From Amphibalanus amphitrite (taxonomy: Eukaryota; Arthropoda; Thecostraca; Balanomorpha; Balanidae), in assembly GCF_019059575.1 (NCBI RefSeq), contig NW_024881562.1, positions 62,001 to 126,000 of the forward strand: a stretch of 64,000 nt of DNA. Reading direction: 5' to 3'. Below are positions 47,181 to 58,837 of the stretch, in pieces (within the stretch, counting starts at the first letter, position 1; the number at the start of each line of letters is the position of its first letter). Below the pieces are notes generated by a model that saw only the letters and a program-made list of their open reading frames with translations, was not told the origin of the DNA and did no database searches. Position numbers and translations under genes: made by a program.

Positions 47181-50100
47181 GCTATACCGATCCGGTACCG
47201 GTCACTGCACCGGCAGCACTGGCGCCCCGCGGACTAGCCGAGCCCCCCGCCCTCCCCAGACGAGGAGGAGGGGACAATCCTAGTCTGCAAAGTACCGTCA
47301 TATGTCTGAAGTAGTATTCAATCAAAGAAACCACAAAAATTAGACTAAAAGCGGGCCCGGCCGGGACTGTGCCGCCTGCAGAACCGGTGTGGTTTTCTGG
47401 ATAGAGTCAGTTTCTGCAGATCAATGTAACGTCATCCGAGTGACGCAGACCACTAAATGGATAACGGTCAACTTGATACAAACCAAAATGTAATTCTGGC
47501 TTTCACTTCACAAAAACGCAGTACCGTGCGTTGAACTGTGCGGATGTAAAAGAGCGAGGAACTTGACAGACGACAGTAGCATTTTGTTCATGTTTGTAAC
47601 GTTTAAGTTAAGCTATGGTCTACCAGAAAACGAAATTTATTCAGAGATGTCAGCACCTGGACAAGTCATTATAAGAACTTGAGTAATCGTACAAACAAAT
47701 CGTCAGTGTGTCGCAACAAGAGGAACAACTGTGACTCCTAGGAACTTTATCCAAGCAAGATATAGACTTCGCTTGTTTGGACTGCATAACGGCTAGCACT
47801 AGCACCATTTCCTACGTTTCTGGTGTCGATAAACGACATGGTATCATTATATCGTACTCATTATATTCCCATCTTTTGCACGTACATGTTCATTAGGTGT
47901 TATCTGGAGCCGGTTCTGGGATATTTTCTGAGGAGCGACCAGTCGGCGTCAGTTCACATAGTGCACTGTCATCACGGCCATCGGTTTAATGACCGTCTAA
48001 TGCGGCACAAGGCACCGGCTCACCGTCGGTCACCACTACCGACTTCTGCTTACCATCGCTCACCATTGCTCACATCTGCTTACCGACCGTCACCGACCGT
48101 AACCTCTAAATTGCGCCTCTCAATGTCGGTCGCCAGCGCTAACCCCCTTCACCACCGATGCCGCACTCAGTGCTCTAGCTCGGCCAAAATGAGAACGTAA
48201 TCGAAACCAAGAATGCAATGCGTAAGAAATATATCTTGCATTTCATAGCCGTTATACATACTTAGCTGAAATTCAGCCAATGCTAGCAAGTCATATTGAC
48301 AGCATTCATAAAGAATGGAGCCTGGCTACACTCCCCCTCTCCTGGTAACTGGCTAACCATCCTCGACAGCCGTCAGCCCGCGGGGCGGCTGGCGCACCCC
48401 CGCCGTCGTCTCGCCGCGGTGTCACGCCAGCCGGCTGTAATGCACTGATTGTCATTCACAACCACGGCCCACGGTCGGCCGCCGGACTCATTGAACATGT
48501 ATCACTTACATGTATCGTATTGAGATTAATCTTCGTCGAGGCACTGGCCCCATACAAAATATCAATTGAATGACGGTGCGATGAAAGGCCTGAGCCCGCA
48601 TCAGGTGAGGAGGCTGAGAGAAGAGTCATGGGTAAATCAATCTGCTACGGGCGGATTTTATCTGACATTCATATAACCAGTCAGTATAATCAGCTGCGAC
48701 CACGGTAGTACAACGCAACAGCTACATTGTCAGAAATGTTCAGTCGAGACCTGCGGAATATTAAATCGGTGCCTTATCCGCTTGAACTCAAATATGCGAA
48801 CTAAGTTTCCCGAGTAAGATACTAGTGGACTGTATAGAATATAAGACGTCACTCGCCGGTAACCCCTAAGCCACTATGGTCATGATACACGCGTACAAAC
48901 GCATTGCGCGCATGTTTTGTTGGATTTAATTCTCTGAAGCTCCAAGAAATATTACTATGTAAAGCAATGGCAACTGATTTTGAGATCAAGAGAACAAAGC
49001 CACACGCTAATATACAACAATATACAATATACAATAATGTTCAAGCAATATAAAACCAATATGAGAATGTTTGTAACAAATGTAGGTACCAATATGAAAC
49101 ATTAAAAATGACCTTGCCGGAGATACTTTATACGACCAGGAAAATTGGTTCGCTGAGGTCCATTCGCGCCATTCTGGCCTCCGCCCCCGATACCAACCGG
49201 CGGCCTCTCAGAGACCCGAGAGCCAGTCCCCTGGGGCCCCTGTCATGGCGCCGCCGCGTGGCCGGCAGTCGCCCACTTTTACAACCGCCACGCCGCCGAA
49301 ACAAGGTGAAAATTCACCGGTCACCGACTTCCATGGACGAGACAGCGTCCAAACGGGCACCGGCGCGCCGCGAACACCCACCGGCCGGCCGCGACCCGCC
49401 TCCTCTCAGCCTCACCGCGGCCGCCGGGCGCTCGCGGTGTCTCGGCCCTGAAGACGACGCCGGTGTCGGTATTTTTACCGAAGTTTCTCACGAAGGTCTA
49501 GAGATGAGGACGGCGATTCGACGGCCGCGGTGCGCCCCCCGCATACTGACGAGCCGCGCCGCCTGCGCCGACCTTGCCGCGTGGGTGACGGTGACGGCGC
49601 GGCGAGGGGAGCGGCCGAGAAATAGTGACCGGCCCCGCCCGTCCTGGGGGCGACCCTGCAGCCACTGCGCCGGCCGCACGGCTCACTTCTAATCGCCCCA
49701 GTCCTGATTATTGATTGGTGACCTTTGACCCACACCAGCGACGCCAGCAGCGTCGAATCGGTGACCTCTGATATAACACTGAACAGGATCGATCATGGAC
49801 AATGACAAGGTCTGGCCGGTGTCCTACGGTGTTTACAGTCCCACTAAAATTAGCGTCAGTCCCAAACGACACATTTCAAAGTAGGTAGTTATAGCTTATA
49901 AGTTAGTTATAAGTTGGTTAGCTAGTATCTGCATAAGATACCGGGCAGCCAAAAGGAACGAGCGCCCCTTTAGAACTTTGGGGAGTATTATTGGAAGAAT
50001 ATAGACGATAGAACCGCGGAGTTTTGACCGGCGCTAGCAGCCGTCTTGACCGCCGTCTTGACCTCCGCTACCAGCAGCCCTTATTACGTCAAAACTCGTT

Positions 50101-50804
50101 AACGTCGTCTTATCTACGCGTCAGACACATGCACAGATCCGCCTGAAGATCAAACTAAAACGCTGAAACTAGGTTAATGACGAGCCTAACACACGCAAAT
50201 GTGTCGCTGAAGAATTCAGAATGTGCTCTGTGCTAAATTGTGGGGGCAAATACAAAAACATTAATAATTAAGTGATAAATGAAATGCATCAGAAACTAGA
50301 AAATAATATAAATATTAACGCATTAAAAATGCCGTCCACTAAACCCAGGTTTGATGGGTAATAAAAAATCAAACTCGACTGAAATAGCTCAAATGAGACC
50401 AACATCACGGAAAACTGGCGACACGAGTTTGTCGTCTCGGCCGGCCAATCCTGCGCTGACGGCACACGCGGCTGGCTGGGGCGACAGTCGCCGGTACGAC
50501 AGTCCAGCAGGCCTGACGGTCAGTCGCTGCAGCCACGCTCAACGTACCCGCTGACCCCAACCAGATTCTAAACAGGATTAGTTAGCTGATTTCATCGAAT
50601 ACACATCGCTGCAAACGGGATATCACGTAACCGATTCTGACACACCTCAGAAGGTCTCCTTAAAGACCGGGCATTCAAATGTCATATTAAAACGCGAAAT
50701 TCCGTAACGTTTTATCGACCCCAAATACCCAACCATTCGCACACGGACACCGACACGGCAGCCGAAACTTACACCGAAATTGCCCAGTCCGACACCGGCA
50801 CACG

Positions 50805-50838
50805 CCCCCGCCGCCCCCGCCCCCGCCCCCGCCCGGGC
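50805..50838 (+). repeat. (CCCCCG)n short repeat
   Basis: CCCCCGCC and CCCCCG units recur without interruption in a GC-rich stretch. Confidence 0.7.
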
Positions 50839-52218
50839 CACCCGGAGCGTCAGACCATCTTCCCGTGAATCACAGCCGACGAACCGGCTCGTCGCTGCCA
50901 AATCGACGCCGCCCCCGAGACCACGTTTGACTCACATAAACCGTAGCCGGTGTGTTTGGACTCGTGCGCGGCACCTGCGCCCCGACTCGGACGGTCTCTG
51001 TCATCGGCCGGCGCCGCTCGGCCGAGACCAGTTGTGCTACTGGAGAGCACCCCTCTCCGCCGGTCAGAGGGGGGAGAGGGAGGGAGGAGAGAGGGAGGGA
51101 GAGGGGTGACCCCTGACAGGTGGACCTCTGCGGGTTTACCTTGGCCGTCTAATTCCCTGTGACACGCTCGGGGTGGACGGTAAAAATACGCCGCAGAGCC
51201 AGCGAGCTGGACAGGCGGACACCACCGGCGACAGTTGCACCGCTAATTTTAGCCCAGGCTTCCGCGAGAGCTATAACTGTAACGAGTTTAAGTCAGCGTA
51301 AGTATATGTGTACGATACATTTACCAGGAAATGCATAAATAAGGCTAGTCGCCTGGGATTTCATCGGAACGAAAAGAATTATTTCGAATAAATATCACGG
51401 TGCATAAACAAACCGCTATGCTACTTCGGAGCATATCCACAAACATAAATAATATGTACACAGTTAGCATATTTGATATTAGTGTGTGAGACACAGTTAA
51501 ATAAACATTGTATCCTCGACAGCCATCCCTCTCGGGGACAGAGCGTCTTGTCTGATTCTCGGGCCGACCGTCGCTCGGCTCCGGTCGTTACAGCCGTCAG
51601 ACAAGCCGTTAGCAATTCCATAGCGCTCGTCTGCAGATCCATGTCTGTCCATTTCTGCCCACTCACCGACCGGCACTAGCTCGTCCGTAACTCGTCAGCA
51701 CTCTGTCCGTAACTCAGCCACTCCCGCGCGGCTGTCAGGAGCGCCGGCCGTAACTCGTCAGACTATGCGTGGCGCATACCTGGCGGGCGGTGGACCATCC
51801 GCTGCGCGTAATAAGTGTGCAGTGTGCACATTTCATTAGTGATAACGACAATGGAGCTGGCTCACCAGCCGGGTCTCTCGTGATCGGAGTTGAGGTGGGC
51901 GGTACATCTCTTATCTGCCGTCAGCACTCAGCACGGCCCGGGCGCAGGCGACGAACCCGATCACAGCCTCGGCGAATACGAGTAGTGAGCGACCCATGAG
52001 AGGACACTCGAATTCCACAACTACCTTCTGACTACCAAATCAGTGGAGTGAAATTGGTCAGCTCAAATAAATTTGATGAATGAACCGGGCCACTTTGTTC
52101 TGTGGTGAGCTAAGAACACTCAGCGCAAAATTTTATGTCTTTAAGTGCACGATACACACTCAAAACGTCCTTGACAGTCAAGTTTTATCTATCCTGCGAC
52201 AGGTTTCTCCTCTCTCCT

Positions 52219-53520
<1,302 letters not shown>

Positions 53521-53714
53521 TTAAGGGTGCGTTTCACGCGTAACGCTATGAGAAACGTTTTTCGTGAATATCTAGAGCATCGTTGCTTCGATTGCCTTCG
53601 TTTTTGGATATGTTATGAAGGACTTTTATTTGAGACAATTGTTAATAAAGCGTACGAAAGCCATATTTACTTTAATGCGAAATATTACATTAAACTAAAT
53701 GAAATTAAAGATAA

Positions 53715-53757
53715 GCTACCCGACGTTTCGCTTATATTTGCTTAGTCATGGGCGATC
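53715..53757 (-). ncRNA. Degenerate hammerhead-like motif in the tail of PLE2
   Basis: Read on the - strand: CCC-ATGACTA-stem-GAAACGTC-GGG. The GAAACGTC half and a CCC/GGG stem I are intact and lie downstream of the GIY-YIG frame as expected. The box reads ATGACTA instead of CTGANGA, two changes at core positions, so I expect little or no activity. Confidence 0.35.
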
Positions 53758-53877
53758 TAACACATTTCACAAATCATACATTTTTTGAATGCATTCGAAA
53801 AATATTACAAAGTATTAAACAGTTTATCAAAAACATCTCCCCGAAGGGAAATTCGGCGATCGATCGATAGAGTTTCT

Positions 53878-54682
53878 TCATGTCGTTTTCTTTTTAACTC
53901 GTTCTGCTATGCTCGTATGTAACTTGAAAAATCCTTGTGATACGTTCGTGACTTTTTCAGTTCGGATGTATGCCGCCTCAATCAGCCACCTCTCGGTTTT
54001 CTTTAGGTCGCTGCGTAGGGCTTCGGCACCATTCCAGTTCGGTAAATGTCCCTCTTTATCAGCGTGCATCACGATAGCCTTCGTCTCCCTGTGGTTGCGT
54101 AAATCGTTCCTATGTTCCCGAATTCTAGTTTTAAGACCCCTCCCCGTTTCACCATAATACGCCTTATCACATTTGCTACACGGAATTTTGTATACTATGC
54201 TGTCTTCGTTTGATGTCTTGATTTTCTTTTTCTTTAGCATTTGTCCTATCTTCTTGCCCCCTGATGTGACCATCCTGATTTCTGGAGACAGTTGCTGACT
54301 GACACTGTCTACCTGTTTGCTGTGAGGAACAACGAGCATTGTTCTTGTTTCATCTTTCTTCTCTTCGTTTGTCTCATTCTCATCTTTCCGTCTATCTGCC
54401 CTCTTCTTTATCTCCCACGCTTTGCGTTTCAGGTCGATTATCAGGGCCTCTGGAAATTTTAGCTTTATGAAAGTTCTTGTGATATATTCCAGTTCATCCT
54501 TGATGTACTCTGGTGAGCAAATTCGGTAAGCTCTCAAGAAGAATCCGATCACTATACCAGTCTTTGTTCTCTGGCTATGTCTTGAAAAATAATGCACAAA
54601 ATCATCCTTATTTGTGGGCTTTCGGTAGACTGAGAATTTAGTTTCATTTAGTTTAATGTAATATTTCGCATTAAAGTAAATA
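53878..54682 (-). pseudogene. PLE2 C-terminal fragment with GIY-YIG endonuclease
   Basis: The frame can be followed from YFNAKYYIKLNE near 54682, through SVYRKPTNKDDFVHYF, to the stop at 53878 without interruption. The GIY-YIG domain shows IVYKIPC, AYYGETGRGLKTRIREH and an IEAAYIR segment holding the expected Glu. The thumb motif FFLRAYRIC matches FFLRAFRIC of PLE1. Overall the two proteins are clearly related but far from identical, so they are different families. The whole RT palm is lost and no YVDD is present. An internal GTG at 54597 is not a real start. Confidence 0.85.
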
Positions 54683-54719
54683 TGGCCTTTCGTACGCTTT
54701 ATTAACAGTTATGAAGGAC

Positions 54720-56099
54720 GTTAACCTCGTCATCACAGAGTGGTTACCGTTGTTCTGCAATCCACACATACTGAGCAATTGAGACAAACATATTGCAAAA
54801 TCAAAATTTCAAACGAATAGAACTCAATAACGGATTGTCCTACGACTGTGATGTTTGCAGTTTTGGACTGACGAAGTCAAGGAAAACATTTCCTAGCAAG
54901 CCTTTTTTCAAATTGTGTACTATGTTTTGCATGATACAATTTTCATCTTGCAGTGCATTGCATGAAAGCCATGACAACAATTTCAAAAATGTGGCTGCTA
55001 GGAATCATAAAGACATCGATTCTCTACACCATCCTGTAGAGTGAATCATCGTTGCATGCATCACTATGGAGTTCTATTCATTTGAAAGTCATTGCACAGC
55101 TAGTTCATAAAATCGCCGAGAGATGTCTCTGGCTGTATGGCCCGCGCGTTTCGACGGTCCCCTCGGCTCGCCACTCAGCGGCGTTTGTTGACACAGTGTC
55201 ACACCCATTAGTTACGGCGCTCCGCTAGCGTTCGGCCGCCGTCGAGGTGCTCGGAACCCTCCCTGCTAAGTTTCGCCGTGACCAGACGGGTCGGAGACTC
55301 ATCCCACGATCTATCCATGAGCGGCGCCCAGCCATGCGTCTGCTATCGCGCGCCTCTCACTCTTGATCGGGAGTACGCCGGGAAGAGCTTGTGAGAAACT
55401 GACAACTTTGAAAGAAGTCACAAGTTTGTGTGAGTGGTATTACGAACAGCGAACAGGTATATTTTGACAATTTAGGTATTTGGCCCGACCTGGGCAGTCG
55501 GTACTGAACCTAAATAATGAAAATAACCAGCAATACCTACAAATTCCATGGAGACATAGATTCTACGTGACGTGAGACCAAATATCAGTTCGACTGTTAT
55601 GTCGAAACCCTCGCCCTGGGAGGGTATTTTTCATACCCCTCCCTCGGCGTTTCGAAACTAAGCGTCGTAGCTCGCTTCGCAACAAAGAGCAGTCGATTGC
55701 TCTCAACGAGTACCTACCTACTCGCGATTGGTGGTATATTTTTTTTACCCTAATTCAATATTTGATCCAGTCATGGCAGGTCAAAGGTCAAATTTCGGGG
55801 AAAGCTGCAATTATCCAAATTACTTAGCCAATATTGGCGAATCTATGAAAGATAGCGGCATGAAACCTTCATGGCCGTGTTTCTCAACGAATTAGCAACA
55901 AAATATGATGTATAATTGATTGCATTTCAGTCAAAATAGCGTCTCTAGAGATAGTTTTTCACGTATCACTTTTGAACTAATAAAGCTAGCCAAAAACTGC
56001 ATAATAGCAATTAGCAGCATCCGTAGTCCTCTCGTAATCGCCTCGTAGCATAGGTATATGTGTTGACTTCGAAAGGTCAAGGTCAAAGGTTGACCTCAG
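54720..56099. other. Unassigned DNA inside the element island
   Basis: No coding signal is recognised. The part from 55750 to 56099 contains AGGTCAAAGGTCAAA motifs and may be a leftward extension of the dispersed repeat. Confidence 0.4.
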
Positions 56100-56900
56100 A
56101 TCACATAACCATAGCCTCACACTGGTGGGGGCTATTTTACCCCCCCCCCCGTATCTCCGAAACTATTGGACGAATTCGCATAATTCAAAAGGCGTTCGAT
56201 AGCCCTGTTGCCTTCAGAACATTAATGTCATTGACCTCAGGGTCACTGATGACGTCACAGGTCAAGTCAAAGTTAAAATGTTTCACCATTCACGGGCCTT
56301 CTAGAAAATGCGTTATAACATTGATTAAAAGGCATTTTATCGAAAATAATCGATAAAGCGTCGGTTGCCTAGTACATACAGGAGGAGGAGTACATAAAGG
56401 AGGAGATGTATGTTGCTATTGGAGGTCACTAAAAATACCAGGTCAGGTCACCAAGAGTCAACACATGAGCCCAACTTTATTAGGGCCGTGTGATGCATTT
56501 TTTGTGACCAATTTTTCATTTCCAACTCAATGGTTTTTGCTAGACGACCATGAGGGACGGTTTAGGTTACTTTCTGGTGGAGGTTGGGTCAAGGTTTGGT
56601 AAAAAAGATCAAATTTCAAAGTTGATACTTTTGCATAAAAAGGTACCTATTTCGATGTACAGTCTGTCTTAAAAGTATCGCGCAAAGTGACGGTGGATCC
56701 ACTAAGCCTGACCAATGAAAGGCTGACAATTTTGAGTCACCGAAGCAATGGACATCCTCGTCCATTCCCCAGCTCAATTGGTTCGGTGACTTTCAAATTA
56801 TAGCAGGCCCTTCCTCCGTCAGGCTTTATGGATCCACCGTCACTTTGCGCGGTACTTTTAAGACAGACTGTACCTCATCACGGGGAATCCAATCGGTCGC
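56100..56900 (+). repeat. AGGTCA-rich dispersed repeat, copy 2 (interrupted by a MITE)
   Basis: This is the same family as 19165-19750 in the same orientation, diverged by many substitutions and small indels. The TA-flanked MITE at 56660-56870 splits it between TTCGATG and CCTCATCAC, where copy 1 reads straight through. A poly-C run lies at 56139-56150. Confidence 0.75.
56660..56870. mobile_element. Tc1/mariner-type MITE with about 53-bp terminal inverted repeats
   Basis: The left end CAGTCTGTCTTAAAAGTA is inverted at the right end. The two arms match over about 53 bp with three differences I can see, and much of the 211-bp centre also folds back. TA flanks each side (56658-56659, 56871-56872). 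A CAGT terminus with TA duplication fits the Tc1/mariner superfamily. There is no transposase. It interrupts a copy of the AGGTCA-rich dispersed repeat. Confidence 0.85.
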
Positions 56901-57169
56901 AAAACGCCCTCAATTTTGCGACCGATAGATACCCCCGAACCCCATTACGACACGCTAACGAAGTTTTGTGATACAATTCGAAAGCTTCGACCCGAACGAT
57001 TTCTGGGGGGGGGGGATTTAAGTCCGGATGAACTTATAAGATTCCGAGACATACAAGTTGTAGCTACCAATGGCCTTAGTACATCGTGCACTGCAACTTT
57101 CAAAGGACTCGGGCATCTATACTGTACCTAGCTCTGAAGCGGTGACAAAATTGCAAAAAAAGTGTTGTA

Positions 57170-58139
57170 CAGGGATGTTCACGAAAAACTGATACATTTT
57201 AAAACGACTTTGTGAGCATGTGAGAGCTCACGGAGACTTGATTTGCATGCCATTCGAAAGCCTGTTGAAAAAAGTTTTGTATGTGCATAGCGCCTTTAGG
57301 TAGCATCACACGAGTTTTCAAATAAATAAGAAAGCGTTAAAATGGGGAAATTTGACTTGGCGACAAAACTTAGCGGAAAAGCAATGAAGCTCTCGCGGCT
57401 ACCATCTGCCACCACGACTGAACCAGTCCACGAATTCGTCTAAAATTTGGCATATTAATGTTTCGATGGATTTTGTTTTATACTTTTGGCATATTGTGGG
57501 CAAATTCCTAAGGAATGCCAAAATTGGCAGGCTTGGAAGTGCTGATGCCAGAAACCATGGCCGCATGCTGGCAGTCACTGTAGAGTGGTACCGTGCCATC
57601 TTTTAACGGCTTCTGTTAGCTACTGTAGCGGAAATGGGTCGACGTCTACACCATTTGGTGGTTCTGGCACGTCAGGGCCACCACACGTACAGTAACCGCG
57701 ATCATCGGTCTCACACGAGAACAGGGGGGAGGGGGCATTGTCTCGCGCATCACCTCTCACCCATAGCCGGCCATTTCGCTCTACCTCAACACCGTGGACT
57801 ATTCCTGTGAGGTCACGTGAGTGACATGGTCTGTAGCAGCGGCCCAAAGGACATCAAAACTCCCGACGAGTGCAGTGAGAGGTGTTGCAATTCTTCAGGC
57901 ACGTGCCCAAAAACGGGGGATAATTTCCTGTTTCGGGCTGAGTCGTGCACTGCTCCAAAAACTCGTCATCTGCAAAATACGCTGTAACTTCTTAGAAACG
58001 AAAATGACATATTCCCAAAATATGTCAATAAAAACTTAGAAGTCCACTCTATTTGCACATAGCATGATCACCGTGCTGAGGGCAAGTGTTTTCTCGTAAT
58101 TCGGAAATAAAATGTGTCAGTTTTTCGTGAACATCCCTG
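57170..58139. mobile_element. 970-bp inverted-repeat element flanked by TA
   Basis: The ends CAGGGATGTTCACGAAAAAC are inverted, matching over about 33 bp with one mismatch, and TA flanks both sides (57168-57169, 58140-58141). The TA duplication points to the Tc1/mariner group, although CAGGG ends also occur in hAT elements; no 8-bp duplication is visible. Inside, short - strand frames at 57399-57599 and 57620-57847 look partly protein-like (one has a CxxDDRGYCTCGG stretch), but I do not recognise them and no DDE/D catalytic pattern is evident. It is probably non-autonomous. Confidence 0.7.
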
Positions 58140-58837
58140 TATAAAGCATATTCTTCTGTGCCTTCTGATGCGATAGTCCGGCTGCGGCACTACATATACA
58201 GTGTAGCTCAAGCTGATCGCTCATGCAATAACCCGAGTTTCGAGCATCCGAGCATTCGAGCATATGTCTGCACTGGGTGATCTAAACTTCTGAGACCGGG
58301 GTTCCACAATTTCACACGCGATGAGAAATTGAGGTATGATAAGCTATGCCAAGTTTCGCGGCGCTTATACGGGCAAAAAAAGCTTGCAAGTTTGACCAAA
58401 AAACGCCCCACTTCTCCAAGCGAGGATTAATGAAGCTAACGCTATGAATGTGACTGAAGCTGCTTTCCTGTGCCTCATTCTGTTAGGACAGTTAGCCCTT
58501 TCATTTTCCGGTCTTTCCCTAAACGTGTGTGTCGGCGCGGGTTCGGCCCAATGTGGTTCGACTGAGAGCATGACATCTGGTCCTTTCCGCCCGGCCTGAC
58601 CGGCGCGGCGGACCCGTGCCACTCCTCCCCGAACTCCCGGGGCGCGGATGGGGAGGGGCGGCCCGGCAGTCCAACCCCTCCCCGCTAACAGATGGATGGA
58701 CAGGGGAAATGTGATACTTGTCCTATGACAACAAACCGGCGTTCAGCGCTAGGGTCATCTACTGGTCTAGAAACGTATCTCTATGTCGGCAAGAGCCTCG
58801 CCAGGTGGTGTAAAGGTCGCGTGAAACGCACCCTTAA

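Larger units (their letters stand above)
53612..54719 (-). mobile_element. Penelope-like element PLE2, truncated, with inverted ends and target duplication
   Basis: The 12-bp direct repeat GTTATGAAGGAC at 53612-53623 and 54708-54719 flanks the unit. Inside, 53640-53704 and 54642-54707 form an inverted repeat of about 65 bp with one indel. A 16-base extension (53624-53639) lies on the left only, the same asymmetric layout as PLE1. The coding strand is -, with the 3' end at left. The element is 5'-truncated so that only the last part of the protein remains. Confidence 0.8.
53521..58837. mobile_element. Possible TTAA-flanked composite element enclosing nested insertions
   Basis: TTAAGGGTGCGTTTCACGCG occurs at 53521-53540 and as its exact reverse complement at 58818-58837. 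Read as TTAA plus a 16-bp inverted repeat this is the layout of piggyBac-type termini. The 5.3-kb interior holds PLE2, the dispersed repeat with its MITE and the 970-bp element, and no recognisable transposase. The similarity stops right after the 20 bases, so these could also be ends of two unrelated copies of one MITE family. Confidence 0.35.

Noticed and set aside
49108..49692. 194-codon open frame in GC-rich DNA
   Set aside because: GC-rich sequence has few stop codons; the product is Arg/Pro/Ala-rich with no family motif, and overlapping frames of similar length exist on both strands.
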